In this document: piece after piece, positions 23,901-34,979 of the stretch
Layout of the letters: every line of letters starts with the position of its first letter
Numbering within the stretch: the first letter of the stretch is position 1
Origin: Cheilinus undulatus
Taxonomy: Eukaryota > Chordata > Actinopteri > Labriformes > Labridae
Reading direction: 5' to 3'
NCBI RefSeq assembly: GCF_018320785.1
Contig: NC_054879.1
Location: 48,341,698 to 48,405,697, forward strand
Length of the DNA: 64,000 nucleotides
Made by a program: the position numbers and the translations under genes
Notes under the pieces: model-generated
Told to the model about the DNA's origin: nothing
Database searches by the model: none
Seen by the model: only the letters and a program-made list of their open reading frames with translations

Positions 23901-26900
23901 AGCCCTGTCTTCTTGTTGCCTGCTGCACAATAAAATGTTTATCAGAGCAAAATATTGATTTCATTTTTGTTTATTTGAAAGTCCGGCCCCAGAGTTTCTG
24001 CCGAGACTAAATTCGGCCCCTCTGCAAATGTACTTGATGACCCCTGCTTTATGGCATTAAGATAATTTAAATGATTTATGTTTAACCATCTCTCTTTCTT
24101 CCTTTCTAGTGTTTTTAAGTCAGCACTTGTTGATTATTGCATTTCTTACATAAATTTTCTTTTTCTCTTATTCTTTAAAACAAACAGAAAAAGAATGATT
24201 GTAGCCTCTGAATTAAAGTTTGAAGTTCTTGCAGAGATAATTTAGGGTCTGCCGTGTCTTTGTGTCCCTCTCAGGCCAAGCTGGGTTCAGCTAAAGGGGG
24301 TCCATACCTGGGGGTCCACTTACGCAGGAAGGACTTCATCTGGGGGCACAGAGAGGACGTACCCAGCCTGAAGGGGGCGGTCAAGAAAATGCGAAGCTTG
24401 ATGAAGAAGCACAAACTGGATGCTGTGTTTGTTGCAACGGATGCAGACGGTGACGGTAAGGTCACAGACGTAACAGAACTTTACACTTTTAAATTAACTA
24501 AAGATGTGGATTTTTATTATTTACAGTACTAAGGTGCTAAAGAAAGCTATGGAGGGTTTGTGATGGTTTGAGTGATTTTTGCCTATATGCATATATGCAT
24601 GCATGTTAATGTGAAGAATTTCGAACAGCACTAATGCAGGAAGGCAAGAATCCAGTGTATTATAATGATGATAATGAGAAGACATATTTTACCAAGTAAA
24701 AGCAGATCACTAAACCTTTAACTATCATAACTCTGTATTTTTTAACGTCTAATCTTAGAACTAAAGGAGTTGAAGAAGTTGTTGCCTGAAATGGTTCGGT
24801 TTGAGCCTTCAGCAGAAGATCTGGAGCTCCTGAAGGATGGAGGAGTGGCCATTATTGACCAGTGGATATGTGCACATGCGAGGTACATTTACACTCTTTT
24901 TATGGAGTTTAAAAGAAATTACACACAACATGCATTGCATTTATTATGGCTCATGTTCAGATGACCAGGTGTATATAGGGTGAGTTAATGCTCTTAAACA
25001 GATGCTGTGACCCGTATAATAACTCATCCATCATGGGTTAGTTAGCAGTCATGAAGGTTTGGTAAACTTCCTGCTTCTGAATTGTTTAAAAATGTTTTTT
25101 TTTATGTTCAGTAGTTTAGAAACATGAATCTTCACGTTAATCCTATCTACACATCATCCTGCTCTCTTAGTGATAATCTTCAACACTTTTAACACTTGTT
25201 TTTACACAAGGGTACCTTTAACTCGACGTTGGGTGATTTCCTCTCACTCTGGGTCAGGGGTGTCAAACTCAAGGCCTGGGGGCCAAATCCGGCCGTGGAA
25301 CAGTTAAATCAAGCCTAATCAAATCTAACCCATAAGGGGGGATAAAGGGAGGGCTTTAACCTGAAAAATAACCTCTTTTACCAAAGAAGCAAGTATATTT
25401 TTTATTCAAGTGGTAGATAGCCTCCTTAAAAATGGTTTAAAATTCCTTTTTGTTAAAAACAGAAATAATATGGGGTAAAAAAATGGCTAGAATAGGTTAA
25501 TAATGGCAAAAAATGGCGAAAAGGTGGTGAAATGGGATTTTAAAAGTAGCAGAAATTGGTTAAAAATGGTGAAAATTTGATAAAATTGGAAAAAAATAAG
25601 CAAAAAGTGGCCAAAATTGGAGGAAGCTGCAAAAACGGGCAGAGATAGTGTTAAGGGTAATTAAAAAAGGTTGAAATGACTTTAAATTGGCAAAAATGGG
25701 ATGAAAACTTTGATATAAACTAACAAAGAGGGTTAACTAAGACAACAAAAAAGGCAGAAATTGGCAGATATGCATTAAACGGGCAAAAGTGAGCATATCT
25801 TATAGCGAAATGTGGTTGAAATGGGCATAAAAAATGGTTAATAGAGGCAATAATGGGTCAACAAAGGCAACAATAGGTGTAAAGTGGCAGAAACAGGCAG
25901 AAATAAAGTGTTGAAAAGGGTTTTGAATGGGGAAAAAATGTTTTTTAAGTAGCAAACGTGTTTAAATTGCAAAATTGGTGTAAAGTGGCAACAGTTTAAT
26001 TTTAAAAATACTCTTAGTTTATTAAGGACATCTTGCAACCCCTTCTCAGTGTCTCATGACCCCCAGGGGGGTCCCAGCCCCAACTTTGAGAACCCCTGCC
26101 TTAGATGATCTCTTATTTCTGTTCTAACTGTCCCATCAGTCTGAGGTCTGCAGATTTACTCAGGTATAAAAATGTGAACTTATCCTGATGATTTAAGATT
26201 TCCTTGTTAAGTCATAAAATCTGAAAAAGTAAGGAGTAAAAATATTTAGATAAGAAGTCAGGAATGTGGGAAAATGAATTCATTTGTGTTTTAGTTTCAT
26301 ATTTTCAATTTAGAACCTCACAATTCAGACTCAAACTTAGGATTCTGACTTTTCATTTCATGCTTTGAGCATTTCCACACATAATTTTGACTTCTCATAG
26401 AATATTTTGGCTCTAAGATTCATAATTTAAAATTTTTAAGTCATATTTGACCTTTTTAACCAATTATTTTGTGTTTTATCTCATTTTCGACTCTAACTTT
26501 GACTTCATAATCCCATAGTTTGACCTTTTAGACTCACAATTTAAAATTTGAATCATATTTTGACTTTTAATTTCATGATTACAAATTTGATTTCATATTT
26601 TGACCTTTTAAACTCATGATTTTGTCTTTCTTTCTAATATATTTGCCTTTAAAAACATTATTTTTCAATTTCAATTTCAATCTCATGTTCTGACCTTTTT
26701 GAACTAATAAATTTACTTTTCTCAGATTGTGAAGTTTTAAACTTATCTTTTTAACTTTTTAAATGTCATTTATCATCAGTGCTAAGTTTTTATTTTCATA
26801 TTTTATTACCAGTGAAATGAGGCTGAAAGTTTCTGGTTTAAAAGGTGACCCTGTTAGGCCCTCAGGTTAGTCCTGAATCCAGAATCCGGCCCCTGCTGTG

Positions 26901-29564
26901 ATCTAGTTTGACCCCCCTGCTGTAACCCATCCCAGTTCCTATTCTGCATGTCTTCAGAAGTCTAATCTTGCATGCTGGCAGACATCCTGACTGTTGTGAT
27001 GACCCTGTGTGTCTACTTTATTACTTGGTAATTATAAAAGCAAACATATAGTGTAAGAAAGCTAAAGCTGAACAATCTAAGGGTCTTATCGTTCGCCAAA
27101 CACAGAGTGACTTGGAGCACAAGACTCTTATTGACTCAGTTGGCGTATTTTCGCCCAGCACACATGATGTGTAAACAAAGAAGATAAACTTTCCCTCCCA
27201 TGAACCCTCAGCTGGGTTAAAATGAAAGTGAGGAGTGGTCAGGTACAAAGCTGGTGCATTCCTATCACGAAAAAGAAAAGAAAACAACCATGAGCACCTA
27301 AACCTGGTCTGGAGTAGAACAATGTGTTCCTGATATTTAGAGGACACCTTAGAAAGTTGAGTACAGATTTAGTTCTTCTGAGCAAGTTTCACCCACAGGA
27401 TGCTCGCCTTCTCTCATTATCAGATGTTTTTCATGAGGCAGAGAGATATGGTCTCTGTTTAGAAGGTCTCCATCACTGCTCTCCCTCTACTGTCCATTCT
27501 GTCTTATACACTCAGGAACACACACACACACACACCCACACACACACGCTCTAGTGCAGCAGGGAGTTTCTGTTTTTCTTTATTTTCAGAGTATTGCAGT
27601 ACATACAGTGCTTAACAAATTTATTAGACCACCACCCAAAGTAAGGTTCATGCCACAGCTGCATCATGAAGTGCTTTAATGCGGACTCTTTCATTTTCAG
27701 TCAGCTCTCCACGTTTTACCGTTTTGAACAGGAATGAGGAATTTCAAACTGAATTCACCCAAATGTGAGCCGGCTCACTGGGCTTCTCTGAGAAGTCAGA
27801 AATGAATCAAGCATAATATTCAACCACTAAAACTCATTTTTCTCTTCAGGAATGACAGTAAATAACTATAATCTGACATATTAATCAAGAATTAATAATG
27901 TGCTTTACTATTTTTACAGTTTTTTGTAAATCAGTAAATGTGAAAATTCATGGATAATAATAATAATTCTATTTTAGCATTAAAAATATAATTTGGGTTA
28001 AAGAGCTTCTACATATTGGTGTATTAACCATTGCAGAACCATCAAAATGATTTTGGTAATTACCAATGCTGTTAATTTAGGGCAGCTGTGGCAGAAACCT
28101 GACTTTGGTTAGGGTTGGGGGGTCTAATACATTTGTTAAACACTGTACATACATACGTACGTACAGATGTCTGTATTCGTTGCTGAACTTCTAGGTTACA
28201 GAACATAATCTAACCCAGACTGATCCATTTTTAACAAAACCTCAATACTCCTCTTTTTTCCCTGCTTTCTCTTTTTTTGGAACAGGGATGTGTGAGAGCA
28301 AAATGGGAAGAAAAAAAAAATAAAATAAGAAAAAAATATTCAGAATTCAGCACTTTTCCAGGGAGATATTCTGGCAGTTTTAAGACATTGCTGTTCAGTC
28401 AGAAAAAGCAGGTTTAATGTTATTTTCTATGTCCATTTTCTATGTAGGTACAACCTGTGTTTTTGTCAGTCAGATGTATTTTCCCATGTCTTTTCCATGA
28501 AGGAGACCCATTTTGCCTACATCTTTGTAAATTTGCAGCAGGGAGTTTCAGATTTAACCATCACTCACACAGGAGGGCCACTGACTGAAGATATCTCACA
28601 GATATTAATGTGGTGGATACAGCCAATGATTCCTACAGAGAAAATAAGAGTTTGATTGTTTACCGTCACTGGAGATTAATCAGCATAGATCCTGTCAGTT
28701 TGTCTGAGCATTATAATAATTGATAAACTTGAACTCTGCACGTGAATAATGCACAGAAATCAACTTTTTTGATCCTTTCTGATGTTGTGGGAATGCTTCA
28801 GTGCATGCATCTCCACCAGCCAATGATGCAGCATCCTGTGTTTCAGCAGCACAATAGAAAGAGAGAGAGACACATGGAGTTCAGTCTATTACAGAATAAA
28901 CACGTGTAACACCAACACACCAGCTGGTGGACACACACTGCTTTATACAGGGAATGAGAGATGATGCTCTGCCTAAAACACACTTATGATAAATCCAAGC
29001 ACATGATCCATGTGTGCCATCTTCATCGCTAAATGTAGACTAGCTCCAGTCAAATGCCTTTGTGTTATGTGCTTTAGATGAGCTGCTTTGTGCCTTCAAA
29101 ATAAGAGCTTGATAAATTTAGACTGTAGAGTTTTGGCTGATTTTGGACTGTGGATTAAAAACAGATTAGTTAGGCGTTATGAATAAGGAGATCTGTCAGA
29201 CTGCTGTATTTCACCCTTTGACCAACTTGGAGTGAATGTTATACCAGAGCATGACTCAGAAATGTCTTTGTTAGAGTTAAACCTGCCCACGGAAAAAATC
29301 TGAGCTGGAAAAACTGGTCAGGGTGCCTCGACATGCAGGTCCCATGATTTTAAAATAGCTACCTCTTACCTGACTGTCATCCTTCCCTTGTTTTTATCTT
29401 TTTATTTCAGATATTTCATAGGAACCTCAGTTTCCACCTTCTCTTTCCGGATCCATGAAGAGAGGGAGATCCTTGGTTTTGAGCCTAAAACTACATACAA
29501 CCGTTTCTGTGGGGACACTGAGAGAGAATGTGAACAGCCCACACACTGGAAAATCGTCTATTGA
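12014..29564 (+). CDS. pofut2: GDP-fucose protein O-fucosyltransferase 2, complete, 9 exons
   Basis: Join 12014-12189, 15242-15495, 15732-15876, 16197-16307, 21348-21414, 22390-22515, 24275-24455, 24759-24882, 29411-29564: 1338 bases, 445 aa (human 429); all GT-AG, phases consistent. This ER-lumenal GT68 enzyme adds O-fucose to folded thrombospondin type 1 repeats. A hydrophobic N-terminal signal (residues about 10-33) is followed by a short linker, then [20 protein letters not shown] with the catalytic Glu at 69 (human Glu54). HLRRKDFIW carries Arg310 (human Arg294), then VFVATDA and [13 protein letters not shown]. The last exon holds [15 protein letters not shown] and ends THWKIVY. Glycosylation sequons NVT and NIT lie in exon 4. 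The extra length is all N-terminal. The introns are transposon-rich but the frame is intact. An ETS core precedes the ATG. Confidence 0.96.
13240..13362 (+). mobile_element. Retroposon 3' tail preceding the ATT array
   Basis: GTAAAGCGTCCTTGGGTTGC followed by TTGAAAGACGCTATATAAAT is the 3' end found on many vertebrate non-LTR retroposons, which finish in a short tandem repeat. It sits inside the TAGGGCTG element and runs straight into the ATT array, which is probably its expanded tail. Confidence 0.6.
13363..14196. repeat. ATT/GTT trinucleotide array, about 830 bp
   Basis: Almost pure ATT triplets with scattered GTT, and rare TTT, ATC or GAT interruptions. All three frames on each strand stay open for long runs, giving poly-Leu, poly-Ile/Thr and poly-Tyr ORFs that are not genes. 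It lies in pofut2 intron 1. Confidence 0.97.
16614..17190 (+). mobile_element. 5' part of a CACTGATCATCAAC hAT-like element, pofut2 intron 4
   Basis: CACTGATCATCAACTGGCGG and the following CATCAGGCCCCCCAAAGC block match the left end of the complete copy at 23039. GTGGCAAAAATGGG filler follows (16865-17160). The matching right end is missing, so the copy is truncated. Confidence 0.65.
17461..17735 (+). mobile_element. Retroposon 3' tail with GGAT microsatellite
   Basis: The segment from CAGCCCTATGATGGACCGGG through CCAATGAAAGCTGCGATCAG to GGATAAGGGATGG is a diverged copy of the fish retroposon tail also present at 42130-42362. It ends in (GGAT)n with GAAT and GCAT variants (17560-17730). The Ile-His-Pro-Ser repeat ORFs on the minus strand are microsatellite by-products. 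The stretch 17190-17460 shows no recognisable feature. Confidence 0.65.
18509..19839 (+). mobile_element. hAT-like non-autonomous transposon with 31-bp minisatellite, second copy (pofut2 intron 4)
   Basis: The ends CAGTGGTTCTCAACC and GGTTGAGAACCTCTG are flanked by a perfect 8-bp duplication CTCTAAAC (18501-18508 and 19840-19847), fitting the hAT Charlie target preference nTCTAnAn. The interior is filler (18600-19110), then the block shared with 4380-4615, then the minisatellite. It is the sister of 3738-5795. Confidence 0.9.
19379..19810 (+). repeat. 31-bp minisatellite, about 13 copies
   Basis: The unit is TCTCTGGCACCTTTATTTTG followed by GGGGTCCCCGG. It is the same unit as in 4613-5765 but with GGCACC instead of GACACC in every copy. 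Some units have an 8-bp insertion (CGGTCTCT repeated), and the left-most units carry GGGTTCCCTG variants. Confidence 0.95.
20090..20580 (+). mobile_element. hAT-like MITE, TAGGGCTG family, uninterrupted copy
   Basis: It runs from TAGGGCTGAACCATTTG to AATTGCACAGCCCTG, 491 bp. The flanks TTAGGCGC and TTAAACAC match at 5 of 8, the three differences all being G-to-A, so a decayed duplication is plausible. It lies in pofut2 intron 4. Confidence 0.7.
20871..20931. repeat. CA microsatellite
   Basis: Nearly pure (CA)n with C-rich interruptions, in pofut2 intron 4. A short (AT)n run follows at 21027-21048. Confidence 0.95.
21590..22327. mobile_element. Tc1/mariner-like remnant, pofut2 intron 5
   Basis: The right end (CCAAGGAGGGTAGTACTATT then GTAGTCACTGTA) resembles the TIR of fish Tc1-type elements (CAAGGGGGGTGAATAC..CACTGTA). 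The interior (CACTCCAGAACATTCTCCTTG, CATTGTCTGACTGGAG) is the diverged body of such an element, with no open frame. The left end is degraded, so the boundary is approximate. Confidence 0.5.
23039..24046 (+). mobile_element. hAT-like non-autonomous transposon, CACTGATCATCAAC family, complete
   Basis: The element starts CACTGATCATCAACTGGCGG and ends GTACTTGATGACCCCTG. Both sides carry a perfect 8-bp duplication CTTTATGG (23031-23038, 24047-24054). Blocks next to the ends (CATCAGGCCCCCCAAAGC; AATTCGGCCCCTCTGC) surround GTGGCAAAAATGGG filler (23250-23860). It lies in pofut2 intron 6, 1008 bp. Confidence 0.88.
25255..26919 (+). mobile_element. hAT-like transposon, CAGGGGTGTCAAACTC family, with a nested insertion (pofut2 intron 8)
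   Basis: The left end is CAGGGGTGTCAAACTCAAGG with GGGCCAAATCCGGCC; the right end is AATCCGGCCCCTGCTG to GTTTGACCCCCCTG. The half at 26160-26919 is collinear with 5880-6587. The half at about 25320-26098 is foreign: filler repeat ending in a reversed CAGGGGTTCTCAAAG-type end (TTTGAGAACCCCTG at 26085-26098), i.e. a truncated relative of 3738-5795 inside this element. Confidence 0.75.
27519..27549. repeat. CA microsatellite
   Basis: A short (CA)n run with one CCCA interruption in pofut2 intron 8. Confidence 0.9.
27606..28145 (-). mobile_element. Tc1/mariner-like MITE, CAGTGCTTAACAAAT family, copy 1
   Basis: The ends are CAGTGCTTAACAAATTTATT and a right end of CATTTGTTAAACACTG, flanked by TA on both sides (27604-27605, 28146-28147). 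It is collinear in reverse with 34383-34921, including a decayed copy of the transposase start. Confidence 0.88.
28146..29410 (+). other. Unique intronic sequence, pofut2 intron 8
   Basis: Beyond poly-A/T runs near 28300 and a short GAGA run near 28860, I see no gene, RNA or repeat family here. Confidence 0.5.
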
Positions 29565-30373
29565 TGTGACCTCTGACTTACCGACACACACAAGTGCCAA
29601 TAGCAGTGTTCAAAGGGACCTTTATCTGAAATATACCAGATATCTTTACTATTTATGCTGTATTTTTTACTTTGAAGATGTGCAATCCCGTCTGTTTGAC
29701 CCCTGTGACTGAAAACGACGATAAAAGAGTCGAGTCTGCTGCCAAACATGTTTTACTGTGATGTTTCAGTAAATCTGCAGATATTTGATTGGTTTGTGTT
29801 TATCCCTCATGTCTGCCTGTTACACATGTCCTATGATGGAAACATATTGTGTTGTGTTATAGTTCTCGAGACTCTAAACTTTATTTATGTTTCATGTAAA
29901 AGCATGAAATAATGTTCAGAAAGCACAAGATGAAGACGGTGGAATTTTAACTAAAGAGGAGATATTTTAAAACTGCATCTTTATTTTGATTATTTTACCA
30001 AAGCAGAAGGTTTGGTCATTTAGTCTCACAAACATTTTCAGTTATTTTTCAAACCAAATCTTTTGCAGAGAAATGCTCTTAAACTTGCAGTGATTTGCTT
30101 ACATTTTGCTTGCAGTTTCCTTTTTTTTTTTTTAAACTGTTTTATTGACAATCCAGGTCAAACATTGGTAACATACAATAGCTTTCAGTCTTTTTTACTG
30201 CCTTTTTGTCCGGCATTGCTTTGTTTTGTGTTTTTTTGTGCCAACAACTTTGACCAGAAGGGTAGTACATCGTCTTCCAACCTCGTGTCTGGGACATCCT
30301 GTCAAAATTAGATTTGCAAATTTGAACCAAACTAATGATAAAACACTTATTAAATACAGTGGTCTCTTTTTAA

Positions 30374-30946
30374 CACTCTGGGAACCTTGTGTGCATATTT
30401 CTCATTTTTCAATAATTTTGGCTGAGTTCATGCATACGGCAGGGATTTTGGTAAGATTGTGTATTTTTAGTTGATCTTGTTATTTCCAGCTTAGCTCCTA
30501 CAGTAAGTCTAAAATACACTGTTGACAAGCAAGAGTTACACTCTGGACCTTTAGCTCATAATATGTGCAGAATGAGATCAATGGTGCATTTTATGCACTA
30601 AAGGTCCTAAAAGGGAGTATTTGTCACTGCACAAAAAAATAATAATGCTTGACATCAGTGTTGCTGCTAATCACTGACATATCCCAGCCTGTAATAATCC
30701 AAAATAAAAAAAACTACCTTGCATGTAGTATATTGAAATTAATTCATATTTTCTATTTTCTCATTTGAAAACATGGTGCCTGACGTTTAAAGGGTTAAAA
30801 TCTTCAAAAATTCAATAATATTTGACATCAATATTTAGGACAGATGTAGCTGAAAAACTGAGCTCCATTCAAGTAGAATAATAAATAAATGTATAATACT
30901 TTTTCATGGTGACAATATGAGGAGTGCATATTCTGGTGCCAGAGGG
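30374..30946. mobile_element. piggyBac-like MITE, 573 bp
   Basis: TTAA (30370-30373) precedes CACTCTGGGAACCTTGTGTG; the right end, GAGTGCATATTCTGGTGCCA then GAGGG, runs into TTAA (30947-30950). The two ends are imperfect inverted repeats and the duplication is the piggyBac tetranucleotide. Its ends differ from those of 9407-9704, so it is a second family. Confidence 0.7.
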
Positions 30947-32935
30947 TTAAGAAAGCATGTATGCCTGTTCCCTGTGGGTTTTATCTGTTAAATATCAAAT
31001 TGATGTTAGTTTTAGACCATAATGCATCACTTTTGTTCCTGTTTTTCTGTTAGGTTCTCAGATTGTCTTGGATGAAAGTACGGGGGAACCTCTGGGTTAC
31101 CAAATGAGTCTCGCTCTAAAACCCAGACAAAGGGGTCATTTCAGAAAAACAGAGCTCTAAAGACCTGCTAGTGGCCAGACATCAAGAAAACCTTTAAAGG
31201 GAGCTCCTCATATAATGACATGCTGATTTTACCGCAGTAACATTCAAACCTTTTACACGTATTTTTACAAAGAAACACACAAGATTTCTACATTTTAGAG
31301 AGAATTTTTAAAAAGTGTCTCATGTATGTTGTGATTTTCTTGCAATGCATTCTGGGTACTGATGTCCTCTGACTGCAATGGTCTTGTTTTCACGACTTTA
31401 AGATCGTATTCATTCAATTCAATAGAAAAAAAAAAACAACTCAAGGCATTACAAAAAACAAAGAGCAGAAGTCTAACACTATATCAAGACTGCAAATATA
31501 AAAAACTATAAAGAATAGATATTTTTAAACACGTGCAGTACATCTCTGTCTAAATACAATAATGAACACTATAAACAGATGACTTTCAGTGTAAGTCTCA
31601 GATATCAACAGTTAAATATATGAAACAAGCTGTACAGTTATGGACATAAAATGAAAGCTGAGAAAGGTTGTAGTGCAAAGAGACGAAGATTTCAACCCGT
31701 TAATAAATGCATTTATTATGTATTTATTATTTAGGGTCGTCACAGTGACTGTGACTGTTGTATCTACCCTGATCTACATTAGAGTCATTTCTTCCTTCAT
31801 GCCCCCAGGTTTAAAGGATGACACTCTACAGCACGGGTTTTCAAAGTGTGAGAAAAATGAGCTTTGCTCTCTGCTGTGCATGGAGCAAACTGGGCAGATT
31901 TATAGTTAATGTAGAGGCTATACAAGAGTCGACTGTTAAAGTTAGGATTTTCCTGCATTGGTTCTGATGGAGTTCAACAGCCACAGTGTTTGATAAGCAA
32001 AGATGCACATCCTAATGACAGCATAAGGCCGTTTTAATTCTGGGATCGTATCGAGACAAAGCGCTCAGTCTAGTGACCAAACCAGGTTTGGTTTTTTTTT
32101 TACTACAATAAGTAAAATGAATTTCAGTTACTGAAGGTATCTTAGACGTAAATGTGTAAAAACAGCTGTTTAAGTCATATTGGGGGTGGGGGTCCATGGA
32201 TTATATATTTTCTAGCAGGGGAGGCTGACATCCCCACACTTTGAAAACCCTTGTTCTACTGTAAGGGTAACGATGCCGTATGACTACATCCTTCTTCCTG
32301 TGTGATGCAGTTTTAGCAAACAGGCTTCTATACTGCAGATTAACGTGATCATAATCAAAGATATGGAACGAACCATGCAAACATGTGACATTTGCACCAG
32401 AATGCATCGCACACAAATGTTAGACTGCAGATGAATCTATTTTTAAATTTACTTAAAAAGTAGTGTGTTTCTTTGTACAGTTTACATATAGGAGACACTA
32501 GAGTAAAGCTGATGAAGTCCTCATATTTAACATGCAGGTTTACGATTAAAGCAGAACCAAACACATCCAAGTTCATGATCAGTTAAAAAGAGACATTTCA
32601 GTTCAGGTGAGAAATAATCCTCCATGCCGCTCTGTTGTTTTGTATGCAGTGCCAGTATTAAGATTTATATTTGAGTATTATTATGTCGTATTGAACTCTT
32701 ACTTCCTTGTCTTTTATTTTAATGCAGTAGACATCAGCATATATTATCCCTTTATGGTTGTGGTAGTGATAAAACCATTTGAATGGTATGAAATGCCACT
32801 GAGGAGCTACTGCCAGCCACAGATGAAGCTGGGATCTTAAACACATTTTTAACTCCTGAGGATGCCCATCGTTAGACTGGCATGGGCATTATCTCATGAC
32901 TTGTTTTGTACAGCAGATGTGTACTTTTGTTGGTG

Positions 32936-32941
32936 AATAAA
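32936..32941 (+). terminator. Candidate distal poly(A) signal of pofut2
   Basis: AATAAA is followed 25-70 bases later by T/GT-rich sequence (ATTTGTGTTTC, TTTTGTTTTTGTCTG). Confidence 0.35.
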
Positions 32942-32960
32942 ATATCTAAAAATGTTTAAA

Positions 32961-34348
32961 AATCCAGAATACATTTGTGTTTCATTCAAAACTATTTTGT
33001 TTTTGTCTGCAGCGTATGTTCTTGGTGTAATTTACATTCTCTTACAGGAATTTACAGGCATTTTATGTGTTACTGATGAAATAGTTTAGTAGTGGTGTGG
33101 ATCGTCTGGAAACCTGAATAGAGTCAGATTTTTTTTATGAGTTTCATGAAGAGGATCTGCCTCCCAGAGAAGATGCTTCCTGTGGTGTTGGATTACTCAG
33201 CATCTCACCGGTCTGCTATCTTAGACACTATTTCCTACTGTTTGCTGACAACACCAGTAACACTGCCTTACTGCTGAAATAGTCGCTGATATTTGCTGCT
33301 CAGCAGCTCCACGGAGTCATTCATCATTTTGCCTCACCCTGATGTTCAGTGTTGTTCATACTAGCGCCTTTTTGAAGTCTTACATAGCTGTGGAAAGAAT
33401 TTACCGGTTTATATAACACATGAAACCTGACAAATGTTGGTGTCAAAAATGTACTTGCTATGAATTAATGCTGAAATTTCAGACTCAAACAGGAGGTTCA
33501 TGTTCTCATTTGAAGATTTGTAGACATTCAGACTGAGCTTCTGTATGCAAATCTATTTCCTCTATTCATACTGAACCTTCACATCCCAGGTCTGTTCATG
33601 CTGAAACTACAAGGACTTGTTTGTATAACAAGCTCAACCCTCTCCACATATACGTTTGTTTTTCACTAAAGTTTCCTTTAACGTGTTTGTCTGCCCCTTT
33701 AAGGTGTGCGTCTCTTTGTGAATTCCCTGTATAGTTCTGACCTCTCCTTGTGGAGCCCCTATATGATAAATGAGAAGGATTTTCCCTTTGGAGACTTTAT
33801 CTCCATGCCAACATTTAACAGGCTCTGATAACTGAGTGAGTAATGAGATGCTCGGTGCAGTTGATGCATCCCTTATAGGCCCACAGGAGAGGTGTTTTTC
33901 AACCTTTGACATGAATTAATCTCTACCCCAATTAACCAATTAACCATAATTAGAATAAACCACGCCTAATCCAGACGAAGCACTGATGATACTCAAAAGA
34001 AAAAAAGATTTCATACAATAGATGACAATGACTTTGTTAGACTGTTGAAGGCGAGGCGGCTGAACAAGGCTGCTGTAGTTCAAAATAAAGCCTTTAAAAA
34101 AACATCACTACAAACACTGGACAGTAAAATACAAAACATTTAAAATACAAGATTAGAAGAGATTAATTTAAAGTATTGACATTTGTAAATAATCATTGCA
34201 TCATTGTTGTTTATCAAATCATTAAAATGTTTTCAGATAGCAATCAAGATTTATTTTTAAAGTCCAGGAAAAAAAGGTAAGAATGTGAAAATGGTGAACA
34301 TGTGACAGAGGTGTCTTGAATTGAAATAGAAGATAACGGCCTGCCCAA

Positions 34349-34350
<2 letters not shown>
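32961..34350. other. Intergenic sequence without recognised features
   Basis: I see no exon, RNA gene or repeat family. Sequence complexity is normal. A minus-strand 92-codon ORF at 33634-33912 has no recognisable motif and is probably chance. Confidence 0.5.

Positions 34351-34351
<1 letters not shown>

Positions 34352-34382
<31 letters not shown>
34352..34382. repeat. AT microsatellite at transposon edge
   Basis: (TA)n run ending at the TA target site of the Tc1-like MITE that starts at 34383. Confidence 0.9.
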
Positions 34383-34385
<3 letters not shown>

Positions 34386-34921
34386 TGCTTAACAAATTTA
34401 TCAGACCACCCCAACCCTAACCACAGTCAGGTTTCTGCCACAGCTGCCCTTTATTTAACAGCATTGGTAATTACCAAAATCATTTTCTATGTTTCTGCAA
34501 TGGTTAATACACCAATATGTAGAAGCTCTTTAACCCAAATGATATTTTTAATGCTAAAACAGAATTATTATTGTTATCCATGAATTTTCACATTTACTGA
34601 TTTACAAAAAAACTGTAAAAATAGTAAAGCACATTAATATTTCTGATGTGTCAGATTATAGTTATTTACTGTCATTCCTGAAGAGAAAAATGAGTTTTAG
34701 TGCTTGAATGTTATGCTTGATTCATTTCTGACTTCTCAGAGAAGCCCAGTGAGCCGGCTCACATTTGGGTGAATTCAGTTTGAAATTCCTCATTCCTGTT
34801 CAAAATGGTAAAACGTGGAGAGCTGACTGAAAATGAAAGAGTGCGCATTAAAGCACTTCATGATGCTGGATGGTCTCTGAGACAGAGATGACAGCTGGTC
34901 TGATACATTTGTTAAGCACCG
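34383..34921 (+). mobile_element. Tc1/mariner-like MITE, CAGTGCTTAACAAAT family, copy 2
   Basis: It starts CAGTGCTTAACAAATTTATC at a TA and ends CATTTGTTAAGCACCG before TA (34922-34923). It is 539 bp and is an internally deleted form of an autonomous element, as the transposase start at 34805 shows. Confidence 0.9.
34805..34891 (+). pseudogene. First 28 codons of a Tc1-like transposase
   Basis: The frame reads [20 protein letters not shown] followed by AGWSLRQR and a stop. This is the start of the N-terminal helix-turn-helix that binds the transposon ends in Tc1-like transposases ([14 protein letters not shown]). The catalytic DDE domain is deleted, leaving the start codon about 115 bases from the right end. 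The reverse-oriented copies at 27606 and 50610 keep the same segment. Confidence 0.75.
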
Positions 34922-34944
34922 TACATATACATACTATATATATA

Positions 34945-34949
<5 letters not shown>

Positions 34950-34976
<27 letters not shown>
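34950..34976. repeat. TG microsatellite
   Basis: (TG)n run just outside the MITE. The following 34980-35830 holds AT-rich sequence and a short AAT run near 35606, with no gene. Confidence 0.9.

Positions 34977-34979
<3 letters not shown>

Larger units (their letters stand above)
29565..32960 (+). other. 3' flank and possible long 3' UTR of pofut2
   Basis: No further gene is seen. The strongest poly(A) signal with a GT-rich downstream element is at 32936, which would make a 3.4-kb 3' UTR. AATAAA also occurs at about 30889 and 31691 in AT-rich contexts. A piggyBac-like element sits inside (30374-30946). Confidence 0.4.

Noticed and set aside
24450-24451. Upstream GT as the main donor of pofut2 exon 7
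   Set aside because: The downstream donor (GTAAGG at 24456) has the better consensus and keeps the length of the human protein; the upstream one is kept only as a possible alternative.
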